The translations under genes were made by a program, and so were the position numbers. Source: Sphingomonas sp. 8AM (GTDB taxonomy: Bacteria; Pseudomonadota; Alphaproteobacteria; Sphingomonadales; Sphingomonadaceae). From it: a DNA stretch of 64,000 nt. Numbering within the stretch: the stretch's first letter is position 1; each line of letters opens with the position of its first letter. The notes beneath the pieces were generated by a model. That model saw nothing but the letters and a program-made list of their open reading frames with translations. It ran no database searches and was not told the DNA's origin. Below, in pieces: positions 1 through 7,496 of this stretch. The stretch spans positions 784,415 to 848,414 of the forward strand of contig NZ_LR733844.1 of the NCBI RefSeq assembly GCF_902506455.1, read 5' to 3'.

Positions 1-147
1 CTGAAACCCGCCGCCCTGCGGCAGGCGGACAAACGGAGGCTGCGAGGCGGAGCCGGTGACGCGTCGCTCGAGCACGCCGAAACGGGAGCATGGCTTACCG
101 GCTGGCGATGTAACAGCACTGTAGTTCTTCTGGACCATACCAGATGT
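1..147. other. left-edge upstream region
   Basis: No gene could be recognised in the first 147 bases. The frame of the following transporter stays open back to base 1 but has no ATG before 148. The only feature I can support is the operator-like inverted repeat at 130-143. The gene to the left lies outside the window. Confidence 0.5.
130..143. promoter_or_regulatory. GntR-type operator, site 1 (phn/MFS operon)
   Basis: Inverted repeat CTGG-ACCATA-CCAG. The 12-base core TGGACCATACCA (131-142) differs by one base from the core at 5030-5041. It lies 4 bases before the transporter ATG, where a bound repressor would block transcription or initiation. It resembles known HutC/UTRA-family targets (idealised TGGTCTAGACCA). 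The regulator is inferred to be the GntR protein encoded at 3553-4314. Confidence 0.65.
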
Positions 148-1443
148 ATGAACTCGGAGCTTCTGATCGCAAAGCGTCGTCGCGGCACCGCCGGTATAAA
201 GGCGGCCTTCCACTCGCTCGTTTATGGAAGTGCGGCGTTCGGCACCTATTTCGCGATGTACGCCTTTCGCAAGCCGTTTGCCGCGGCGACCTTCGCCGTG
301 GTGCCCGGCTGGCACCATGCCGTCGACTATAAGACGGTGCTGCTTATCGCGCAGGTCGTCGGCTATGCGCTCTCCAAATTGATCGGCATTCGCGTGATCG
401 CCGAATTCGGGCGGATCGGTCGTGGTCACGCGATCCTGTTGCTGATCGCGCTGTCGTGGGTGGCGCTGTTGCTGTTCGGCATCGTCGCGCCGCCATGGAA
501 CATCATGTGCCTGTTCCTGAACGGTCTGCCATTGGGGCTGATCTGGGGCCTCGTGTTCAGCTATGTCGAAGGGCGTCGCACCTCGGAATTGCTGGGCGCG
601 ATGCTATGCGCCAGCTTCATCCTGTCCTCCGGTGTGGTGAAGTCGGTCGCGACGCTGATCTTGGAAGCAGGGGTCGGTCCCTTCTGGATGCCGGCGGCAA
701 CCGGGCTGGCGTTCGTGCCGCTGTTGCTGGTGTGCGTCGCGTTGCTGGAACGGATGCCGCCGCCGGACGCGCGCGATATCGCCGAGCGGCGCGCGCGCGT
801 GCCGATGCCGCGGACGGCCCGTGTAGCGTTCCTTCACGCGCATGGCATCGCGATCGCGCTGCTGGTCGCGGGCTATGTGCTGCTGACCGCGCTCCGCGAC
901 TTCCGCGACAATTTCGCCGCCGAAATGTGGGCGGCGATGGGGTCCGGGGGCGATGCCGCGATCCTCACGCAGAGCGAAGTGCCGGTCGCGATCCTCGCAC
1001 TGGCGGGGTTGGCGGGATTGATGGCGGTGCGCGACAACCGCCAGGCGGTGCTGGCGATGCACGCGGTCATCATGTTGGGGGCGATCTTGCTGGGCGCGGC
1101 GACCTTCGCGTTTCAGATCCACGCGATCGGGCCGTTGGCGTGGATGATCCTGACCGGCTCCGGGCTGTACCTCGCCTATACGCCCTACAATGCGATGCTC
1201 TTCGATCGGATGGTCGCCGCGGTCGGACAGGCGGCCAATGCCGGGTTCCTGATCTATATCGCCGACGCCTCGGGCTATGTCGGCAGCGTTGCACTGCTCC
1301 TTTATCGCAGTCTCGCGGCGCCGAAGATGGCGTGGGTGCCGTTCTTCGTCGACGCCGGTTACGTCACCGCGGTCGCGGTAGCGGTGCTGACCGCGATCTC
1401 CGCGCTGCATTTCGGGCGCACGCGTCCGGCGGAGGCGGCATGA
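148..1443 (+). CDS. MFS-type transporter, DUF5690-like
   Basis: A 431-residue inner-membrane protein with about 12 hydrophobic segments. It matches my memory of the DUF5690 branch of the major facilitator superfamily, including an early aromatic stretch (YGSAAFGTYFAMYAFRKPF, residues 26-44). It is the first gene of an operon: its TGA overlaps the ATG of the FAD oxidoreductase by four bases (ATGA), which then overlaps phnX. That context suggests uptake of an aminophosphonate or a lipid head group, in place of the ABC importer usual in phosphonate clusters. The substrate cannot be read from sequence. The ATG at 148 has no clear Shine-Dalgarno and sits next to an operator-like repeat; no other in-frame ATG lies upstream. 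Confidence 0.75.
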   Translation: MNSELLIAKRRRGTAGIKAAFHSLVYGSAAFGTYFAMYAFRKPFAAATFAVVPGWHHAVDYKTVLLIAQVVGYALSKLIGIRVIAEFGRIGRGHAILLLIALSWVALLLFGIVAPPWNIMCLFLNGLPLGLIWGLVFSYVEGRRTSELLGAMLCASFILSSGVVKSVATLILEAGVGPFWMPAATGLAFVPLLLVCVALLERMPPPDARDIAERRARVPMPRTARVAFLHAHGIAIALLVAGYVLLTALRDFRDNFAAEMWAAMGSGGDAAILTQSEVPVAILALAGLAGLMAVRDNRQAVLAMHAVIMLGAILLGAATFAFQIHAIGPLAWMILTGSGLYLAYTPYNAMLFDRMVAAVGQAANAGFLIYIADASGYVGSVALLLYRSLAAPKMAWVPFFVDAGYVTAVAVAVLTAISALHFGRTRPAEAA

Positions 1444-2564
1444 CGTACGACGTGATCGTGGTCGGTGCGGGCATCGTCGGGCTCGCCCATGCCCTCGCCG
1501 CGAGCCGGCGTGGCGCACGCGTGCTGGTGCTCGACCGCGATGCGCGCGCGAACGGCGCATCGATCCGCAACTTCGGCTTCGTAACCGTCACCGGACAGGC
1601 GCGCGGCACGGTCTGGACGCTCGCGCGGCGCAGCGCCGCGATCTGGCGCGAACTGGCCGGGCCGGCCGGTATCGCGATCGAACAGGAGGGGTTGACGGTG
1701 ATCGCGCGCCGGCCCGCGGCCGCGGCGGTGCTCGAGGCCTTCGCCGCGACCGAGATGGGCGAGCATTGCCGGATGCTGTCCGCCGCCGAACTCGCGGCGC
1801 GGCTGCCGGTCGCGCCCGGCGCGGCGTGCGCGGCGCTCGACAGCCGTTACGACCTGCGGGTCGAATCGCGAACGGCGATCCCGCGGCTGGCGGCATGGCT
1901 GGAACAGGCGCATGGCGTCACGATCAGGCGCGGCGTCGCGGCGATCGAGGTGGTAGAGGGCGGCGTCATCACCGCCGGGCGAACCTATACCGCCCCGGCC
2001 GTGATCGCCTGTCCGGGCGACGACGGTGCGGCGCTGTTCCCGGACGCCTTCGCCCGCGCGGGCATCCGCCGTTGCACGTTGCAGATGCTGCGGCTCGCCG
2101 AGCCGCCGACGCGCTTCGCGACACCGGTGATGAGCGACCTCAGCCTGATCCGCTACGAAGGCTATGCGGCCTTGCCGGAAGCCGCAGCGCTCCGTGCCAG
2201 CCTCGCCGTCGAAGAGCCCACGGCGATGACGCACGGCATTCATCTCATTGCGGTACAGTCTGACGACGGCACGTTGATAGTGGGCGACAGTCATGTCTAC
2301 GCAGACACCCCGGAGCCTTTCGCGCAGACCGCGATCGACGACGCGATCGTGGCGCAATGGCGCGTTTTGTTCGGTGCCGCCCCGCCGGTGCTGGAACGCT
2401 GGACCGGCAGCTATGCCGCGGTGGCCGGGCGTCACAGTCTGGTCGAGGCACCGATGACGGGCGTGCGGCTGGTGGTGGTGACGAGCGGGACCGGCGCGTC
2501 GACCGCGTTCGCGCTGGCGGAGGATGTCGTTGCCTCGCTGGTGGAAGAAGGAGTGCTGGCGTGA
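1440..2564 (+). CDS. FAD-dependent oxidoreductase of phosphonate clusters (TIGR03364-like)
   Basis: 374 residues of the DAO/GlcD-like amine oxidoreductase fold. An N-terminal dinucleotide-binding motif VVGAGIVGLAHALAASRRG is followed by an acidic residue ending the second strand (LVLDRD). This clade is known from its linkage to phosphonatase genes and is proposed to oxidise 2-aminoethylphosphonate relatives, perhaps N-methylated or hydroxylated forms, to phosphonoacetaldehyde. It is coupled here to phnX (GTGA overlap), which would use exactly that product, and no PhnW transaminase is present in the window. Start ATG 1440 has GGAGG nine bases upstream and overlaps the transporter stop. The exact substrate is inferred. 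Confidence 0.82.
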   Translation: MTYDVIVVGAGIVGLAHALAASRRGARVLVLDRDARANGASIRNFGFVTVTGQARGTVWTLARRSAAIWRELAGPAGIAIEQEGLTVIARRPAAAAVLEAFAATEMGEHCRMLSAAELAARLPVAPGAACAALDSRYDLRVESRTAIPRLAAWLEQAHGVTIRRGVAAIEVVEGGVITAGRTYTAPAVIACPGDDGAALFPDAFARAGIRRCTLQMLRLAEPPTRFATPVMSDLSLIRYEGYAALPEAAALRASLAVEEPTAMTHGIHLIAVQSDDGTLIVGDSHVYADTPEPFAQTAIDDAIVAQWRVLFGAAPPVLERWTGSYAAVAGRHSLVEAPMTGVRLVVVTSGTGASTAFALAEDVVASLVEEGVLA

Positions 2565-3346
2565 TCGACGGATTGAAGGCGGTGGTGTTCGACTGGGCGG
2601 GCACGATGATCGATTTCGGCAGCCGCGCGCCGGTCGTGGCATTGCTGCGCGCCTTTGCCGATGCCGGGGTGCCGATCGACGAATGCGAGGCGCGCGCTGA
2701 CATGGGGCTGGCGAAGGGCGAGCATATCGCCGCGATCCTTGCCACTGCGCGCGTCGCCGCGGCATGGCGCGCGGTGCACGGCGCCGAGCCGACCGCCGCC
2801 GACGCCGCGCGGCTGCTGGAGCGGATCGGCCCGATCATGCGCGACGCCGCGCGCGACACGGCGACGCTGATCCCCGGCGCAGCCGATGTCGTTGCGCGGT
2901 TGCGGGCGGCGGGCGTGCGGACCGGATCGTGCACCGGCTATACCCGCGCGATGATGGAAGACGTGCTGCCGCGCGCCGCCGCGCAGGGCTATGCGCCCGA
3001 TCATCTCGTCTGCGCCGGCGAGACGCCCAGCGGCCGTCCCTCGCCGCTGATGCTCTGGGCGAACCTGATCGCGCTCGATGCATGGCCTGTCACCGCCTGC
3101 GTCAAGGTGGACGATGCCGTGGCCGGGATTGCCGAGGGCCGCGCGGCCGGAGTGTGGACGATCGGTGTCGCCGCGACCGGCAACGCGATCGGGCTGGATC
3201 GTGGCTCGCTGGAGGCGCTGGACGCCGCCGAGCGCCAGCGGAGGATCGAGGCCGCTACGGCCGAGCTACGGGCGGCGGGCGCGCATGAGGTAGTCGACAG
3301 CGTCGCTGACCTGCCCGCCGCGCTGGTACGACTGCCGATCGGCTAG
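2561..3346 (+). CDS. phnX: phosphonoacetaldehyde hydrolase (phosphonatase)
   Basis: A 261-residue HAD-superfamily enzyme that cleaves phosphonoacetaldehyde to acetaldehyde and phosphate in the cytoplasm. Visible hallmarks are the nucleophile motif FDWAGT (from residue 10), the Schiff-base lysine in MGLAKGEHI, TGYTRAMM, GRPSP, and the acidic motif KVDDAVAG. In Bacillus PhnX the last motif is KVGDTVSD, so the second aspartate of that motif is changed here. The GTG start at 2561 overlaps the TGA of the FAD oxidoreductase. With that enzyme it forms an apparent two-step route to phosphate and a C2 unit. It is last in the operon; a paired palindrome follows at 3460-3541. Confidence 0.92.
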   Translation: MIDGLKAVVFDWAGTMIDFGSRAPVVALLRAFADAGVPIDECEARADMGLAKGEHIAAILATARVAAAWRAVHGAEPTAADAARLLERIGPIMRDAARDTATLIPGAADVVARLRAAGVRTGSCTGYTRAMMEDVLPRAAAQGYAPDHLVCAGETPSGRPSPLMLWANLIALDAWPVTACVKVDDAVAGIAEGRAAGVWTIGVAATGNAIGLDRGSLEALDAAERQRRIEAATAELRAAGAHEVVDSVADLPAALVRLPIG

Positions 3347-3459
3347 AGCGGCGCCTGCTTTGCGGCGCTGTTCGGCAGCATCCTTGGTGGCGCAATCTTG
3401 ATGAGGCAGAACGGTCGGAAACCGCTTCAGAACTGTTCGCCGTCCGCCGGTCGGGTCAG

Positions 3460-3541
3460 GTCGCCCTTGACCCGATCCGGGTTCCGCTTTCCGCTGGCGA
3501 CCAGGCCAGACGCGGGAACCCGCATCAAAGCCGGAACGACG
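3460..3541. repeat. paired palindromic intergenic repeat, copy a
   Basis: Two diverged inverted arms, GTCGCC-TTGA-CC-GATCCGGGTTCCGC and its approximate reverse complement GCGGGAACC...CCGGAACGAC, separated by about 25 bases. They could form one long hairpin between the convergent phnX and GntR genes. Five relatives occur at 19741-19830, 32094-32178, 36092-36186, 46353-46440 and 59835-59919. A terminator role is plausible. Confidence 0.6.
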
Positions 3542-3552
3542 TGCTTCAACGC

Positions 3553-4314
3553 CTAGACGCGCACCGTAAGGTCGACGTGGATGCGGATCGCGTCGTGGCG
3601 CCAATATTCCTCGTCATATTCGATCACGCGCCCGGCCGCGTCGAAGCTGGTTCGCACGACCAGCAACCCGGGTGTCCCCGACTTCGCGCCCAGTTCGTCG
3701 GCGATCGCCTTCACCAGCGCGCAGGGGCGCATGTCGACGCGATTGCGCACGGCCGTTGCGCCATAGACGCTCGTCAGCACCCGCGTCAGCGATCCGTCGA
3801 GCGGATGATCGAGCAATCCCGGCGCCAGCGCGGGATCGACCATGATCCGCTCCACCAGCACCGGCCGCCCGTCGATCGAGCGGCGGCGACGGAGCGCGTA
3901 CAGCGGCCGTCCGGGGACGAGCCGGAAGATGTCGGCCACCCCCGACGACGCGGGCACCGTTTCCTGGCTCAGCAATTCGGTCGACGGGGTGCGCCCCTGT
4001 TCGGCGACATAGGTCATGAACCCGCTCCACCGCGTCGGGTCATAGGTGACCGCCGGCGGCGAGACGTACCAGCCGCTGCGATCGCGGCGATAGATCAGCC
4101 CCTCCGCCTCCAGCTGGAACAGCGCCTCGCGCACCGTGCCGCGCGCGGTGCCCGCCTCGATCTGCAACTGGCGCTCCGAGGGCAGCCGCGCACCGGGTGC
4201 GACCCGTCCCATGCCGATATTCAGCGCGATCTGGTCGCGCAGCGCAATGTAGTGCGGACCGCCATCGGCGTCCGGCGGAGCGATCGGCATCGTACCGCGG
4301 CTCCTCGCCGTCAT
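3553..4314 (-). CDS. GntR-family transcriptional regulator, HutC/UTRA type
   Basis: 253 residues. A winged-helix DNA-binding domain (about 20-85, with LPSERQLQIEAGTARGTVRE) is followed by a UTRA effector-binding domain (about 95-245, ending with the typical EYDEEYWRHDAIRIHVD). Members of this subfamily, such as PhnF, sense phosphonates, phosphosugars or similar ligands and bind TGGT-N4-ACCA-like palindromes. Four such palindromes lie in this window at 131, 5030, 10341 and 12527, so it is the natural candidate regulator of the island. Start ATG 4314 has GAGG seven bases upstream. It lies 107 bases downstream of the HD oxygenase gene on the same strand and is probably co-transcribed with it. 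Confidence 0.88.
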   Translation of the reverse strand: MTARSRGTMPIAPPDADGGPHYIALRDQIALNIGMGRVAPGARLPSERQLQIEAGTARGTVREALFQLEAEGLIYRRDRSGWYVSPPAVTYDPTRWSGFMTYVAEQGRTPSTELLSQETVPASSGVADIFRLVPGRPLYALRRRRSIDGRPVLVERIMVDPALAPGLLDHPLDGSLTRVLTSVYGATAVRNRVDMRPCALVKAIADELGAKSGTPGLLVVRTSFDAAGRVIEYDEEYWRHDAIRIHVDLTVRV

Positions 4315-4421
4315 AAGGGCCTCGCCGTCCTGAGCATGGCGGGTTCATCGCCACGTCCGGCCGCACGGTCAAGACCGCCATGCCCTGGACCCGACGTCGG
4401 CCGCTTGGCAGCCCTTCATTG

Positions 4422-4973
4422 TCAGCTCGATCCCTGTTCAGTGATCAGCAGCGACACGAGCAACGGCCGATAGGAAGCGAGGTCGACGTCGTCGGCATCG
4501 GTCACCTTGCCCGCATCGTCGAACAACCGCAGCGTCACCGCATCCGCGAGGGCCGGTTCCCGCTCGAACGCGACGCGCTCGTCGTCGGACATGGCACCGC
4601 CCTGCAGGCCGAGGCTCAATCGCGACGCGGCGCTCAGGCGCGCAGCATATCCCGGTTGGACAGCGCACAGGTACCGCTTCGCCGCGACGTGCAGACGGAT
4701 CGGATCGATCACCGCGGGCGGGAAGTGCCCGGACAACAGGCGATACGCCAGATCCTCGTGCCGCGCATCAATCCCGCGCCCCTCGGCCATCAACCCGGCA
4801 TTCTCGACGAACTGGCCGACGTCGTGGAGCAGCGCCGCCGCCACCAGCGTGTCGGCACAGCCATTGGCCCGCGCCAGCGCCGCGCATTGCAGCGCGTGGC
4901 TCAGCTGTGTCGTGTCCTCGCCATAGCTGTGGTTGCCGTAGCGATCGAACAGCTCGAAAATGGTATCGATCAT
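4422..4973 (-). CDS. HD-domain phosphonate oxygenase (PhnZ/TmpB-like, TIGR03276-type)
   Basis: 183 residues from ATG 4973; a GTG start at 5015 would add 14. PhnZ and TmpB are mixed-valence di-iron oxygenases that cleave alpha-hydroxylated aminophosphonates to phosphate and an amino acid. Matching features are the early QLSHALQCA, ALLHDVG with the HD metal pair, a conserved histidine in ARHED, HVAAKRYL, and the LQGG-M block. The partner 2-oxoglutarate dioxygenase (PhnY or TmpA) is not in the window, so its hydroxylated substrate must come from elsewhere or be taken up. It is divergent from the phospholipase C gene across a shared operator (5027-5044), and the GntR gene follows. Confidence 0.8.
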   Translation of the reverse strand: MIDTIFELFDRYGNHSYGEDTTQLSHALQCAALARANGCADTLVAAALLHDVGQFVENAGLMAEGRGIDARHEDLAYRLLSGHFPPAVIDPIRLHVAAKRYLCAVQPGYAARLSAASRLSLGLQGGAMSDDERVAFEREPALADAVTLRLFDDAGKVTDADDVDLASYRPLLVSLLITEQGSS

Positions 4974-5026
4974 GTCCACTGGTTTCTTGCGCCCCCTCGC
5001 CCGCGACTGATTCACACCAATGTCGC

Positions 5027-5044
5027 AATTGGACTATACCAATT
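5027..5044. promoter_or_regulatory. GntR-type operator, site 2 (HD oxygenase / PLC divergent promoter)
   Basis: Perfect 6-base arms AATTGG/CCAATT around ACTATA. It lies between the divergent HD oxygenase and phospholipase C genes, 54 bases from the former's ATG and 33 from the latter's. A possible rightward promoter, TTCACA at 5011 with TATACC at 5035, would have its -10 inside the repeat, consistent with repression. The core TGGACTATACCA is nearly identical to site 1. Confidence 0.72.
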
Positions 5045-5077
5045 CAGTGGTAGCGGGTTCGTTGAGGACAGGCAAAC

Positions 5078-7198
5078 ATGAACCGGACGACGCGACGCGG
5101 ATTTCTGGGCGGGGCATCGGGTGCGGCGGCGACGCTGATCCCCGGCGTGCTCGATCGCGCGCTGGCGATCGCGCCCTCGGGGCGAACGGGCACGATCCGC
5201 GACGTGGAGCATATCGTGATCCACATGCAGGAAAACCGCTCGTTCGATCACTATTTCGGGTTGCTCAACGGCGTCCGCGGGTTCGGCGACCCACGCCCGC
5301 TACGGCTGCCCGGCGGGGCGACGATCTGGGCACAGCCGTCCGACGAGCATCCCGACGGGCATGTCCTCCCCTATCACGGTGATTCGACGACGACGCGCGC
5401 GTTCAAGGTCGACGGCGGCAACCAGGCGCACCCGCACAACATCCACATTTTCAACCGCGGGCGCTGCGATCGCTGGGGGCATACCGGCGAACTACATATG
5501 CGCATGCTACATTATGGCCCGGGCGATTTGCCCTTCTATTACGCGCTCGCCGACGCGTTTACCGTCTGCGATGCCTATCATGCCTCGACGCTGACCCAGA
5601 CCTATCCCAACCGGCTGCACCTGTTCACCGGCTGCAACGGCGGCGGCATGGTTGGCGGCGATCCCGAGATGACCAATTACGGCGAGGATGAAACCCCCAG
5701 CGCGGACATGCGGCAGGACAAGCCGCTGCGCCCCGATGCCTATCGGTGGACCACCTATGCCGAACGGCTGCACGCCGCCGGCATTTCGTGGAAGGTCTAT
5801 CAGGAATACGACAATTTCGGCGACAATCTGTTGTCGATCTTTCCCGCGTTCCGCCCGTGTCCGCCCGGGTCCGAACTCTATCGGCGCGGCCGGTCGTGGG
5901 TAAGCGAGCATAAGGGCGGCCCCGACCGCACGCGCTCCGATGGCGAGCAACTCGTGGCGGCGTTCCGCGCCGATATCGCCGCCGGAACGCTGCCGCAGGT
6001 GTCGTGGATCGTCACTGCCGCTGATCTGTCCGAACATCCAACCGCCGAACCTGCGAAAGGCGAACATGTCACCGCGCGGTTGATCGAGGCATTGGTCGAC
6101 CATCCGGAGGTCTTCGCCGGGACCGCGTTCCTGCTGGTCTACGACGAGCCCGGCGGCTTCTACGATCATATGCCCTCGCCGGTCCCGCCGGTCGGCACGT
6201 ATCGCGGGCACAGCACGGTCCCGATCGATGGCGAGGCCAAGTCGTACGACGCGGCCGAACCGCTGTCGCCGGGCACGCACCCGATCGGGCTGGGGATCCG
6301 CACGCCGACGGTGATCGTCTCGCCCTGGACACGCGGCGGGCATGTCTGCTCCGAATTGTTCGATCATACGTCGGTGCTGCGCTTCATCGAAAAAAGGTTC
6401 GACGTGCGCGAACCGAACATCAGTGCGTGGCGGCGGTCGGTCTGCGGGGATCTGACCTCGGCGTTTGATTTCCGCGGGCAGGATGTCGCCGTACCGAAAT
6501 TGCCCGCCACCGACGATTTCCGCGAGCGCGTAGCGCGGTCGCTGGCGGGTGTCGCCACTGCGATACCGGTGCGGCAGGCGCCGACCCCGCAACTCCCCGG
6601 GCAGCGACCCTCGCGCGCCTTGCCCTACACGCTGGACGTCAATGCGCTGGTCACCGCGCAGGGCCGGCTGCGTATCACGATGGCGAACCACGGCCGGACC
6701 GGCGCGGTGCTGACGGTACGCGACAATCGCGACATCGAGGAGCCGTGGCATTTCACGGTCGGAGCTGGCGACACCCATACCGCGGACGACTGGTATGCGG
6801 CGGCGGATACTGCCTATGACCTGACGCTGACCGGGCCGGACGGATTGTACCGGCGCTACGCCGGCAACGCCGCAACGCAGGCCGACGTCCTGCTCGCTCC
6901 GCGCCCGCACGACAGCGGGGTGGCATTGTCGCTCGCCAATCGCGGCGCGGTGCCGCGCACGTTCGTGGTCACGCTCGACCCGGCCTATCCGGGCGCGGAC
7001 CGGACGCGGCGGCACGTCGTCGCCGCCGCCGCGACGGTGTCCGACCTGTGGACACTGGCGCTCAGCGATTACTGGTACGACCTGACCGTCACGATCGAGG
7101 AGGCGCCGGCATTCGTGCGTCGCTTCGCCGGGCGCGTCTGCGGCGACCGGCCGGGGCGAACCGATCCGGGGATCGGAGCGATGCGACTGCACGCCTGA
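5078..7198 (+). CDS. Tat-exported phospholipase C, phosphocholine-specific family (paralogue 1)
   Basis: 706 residues. A twin-arginine signal (TTRRGFLGG) and hydrophobic stretch end near residue 30. The phosphoesterase domain follows (about 40-420) with ENRSFDHYFG, SEHP, DEPGGFYDHM and RTPTVIVSPWTRGGHV. Two C-terminal DUF756-like beta modules (about 500-590 and 600-690) are typical of PlcH/PlcN. Family members cleave phosphatidylcholine, sphingomyelin or phosphatidylethanolamine to diacylglycerol or ceramide plus the phosphorylated head group, outside the inner membrane. Start ATG 5078 follows TTGAGGACAGGCAAAC, giving a weak GAGGA site. The operator at 5027-5044 controls it by inference. The actual lipid, including possible aminoethylphosphonate lipids, is unknown. 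Confidence 0.9.
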   Translation: MNRTTRRGFLGGASGAAATLIPGVLDRALAIAPSGRTGTIRDVEHIVIHMQENRSFDHYFGLLNGVRGFGDPRPLRLPGGATIWAQPSDEHPDGHVLPYHGDSTTTRAFKVDGGNQAHPHNIHIFNRGRCDRWGHTGELHMRMLHYGPGDLPFYYALADAFTVCDAYHASTLTQTYPNRLHLFTGCNGGGMVGGDPEMTNYGEDETPSADMRQDKPLRPDAYRWTTYAERLHAAGISWKVYQEYDNFGDNLLSIFPAFRPCPPGSELYRRGRSWVSEHKGGPDRTRSDGEQLVAAFRADIAAGTLPQVSWIVTAADLSEHPTAEPAKGEHVTARLIEALVDHPEVFAGTAFLLVYDEPGGFYDHMPSPVPPVGTYRGHSTVPIDGEAKSYDAAEPLSPGTHPIGLGIRTPTVIVSPWTRGGHVCSELFDHTSVLRFIEKRFDVREPNISAWRRSVCGDLTSAFDFRGQDVAVPKLPATDDFRERVARSLAGVATAIPVRQAPTPQLPGQRPSRALPYTLDVNALVTAQGRLRITMANHGRTGAVLTVRDNRDIEEPWHFTVGAGDTHTADDWYAAADTAYDLTLTGPDGLYRRYAGNAATQADVLLAPRPHDSGVALSLANRGAVPRTFVVTLDPAYPGADRTRRHVVAAAATVSDLWTLALSDYWYDLTVTIEEAPAFVRRFAGRVCGDRPGRTDPGIGAMRLHA

Positions 7199-7259
7199 CC
7201 AGGCGGCGCCCGTCGGGCTGCAAGGGCCTGACCGGGTCACATGCGCTGCACTACGGCAT

Positions 7260-7280
7260 CGCCCGCGTGAGCAGCGGGCG
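7260..7280. terminator. hairpin in convergent gap (possible terminator)
   Basis: CGCCCGC (7260-7266) and GCGGGCG (7274-7280) form a 7-bp GC stem with a 7-base loop. It lies 60 bases after the phospholipase C stop, in the roughly 300-base gap facing the TonB receptor stop. There is no T-tract, so termination is only a guess. Nothing else was recognised in this gap. Confidence 0.35.
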
Positions 7281-7496
7281 TGTCCGTTCCCGCCGGGCCT
7301 GTCCAAGCGCGCGTTCGGTCGCATATGCTTCGATACGCGCGGAGAACATCGGCCCGCCGGTCCCCGGAGCAGTCCGTGAGGCTTCCCGCCGAGAGTCCCC
7401 GATCGCACGCCGGGGCCAGCAACGGCGGCGCCATTATGGCGCGAAGCCAGCCGGCGCGCCGCTCCCCGAGATGGCGGAAAGCGGCGCGGTCGACGA

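Noticed and set aside
456..1439. Upstream in-frame extension of the FAD oxidoreductase
   Set aside because: Overlaps the MFS gene in another frame, has no fold signature, and ATG 1440 has a good ribosome site with the family start.
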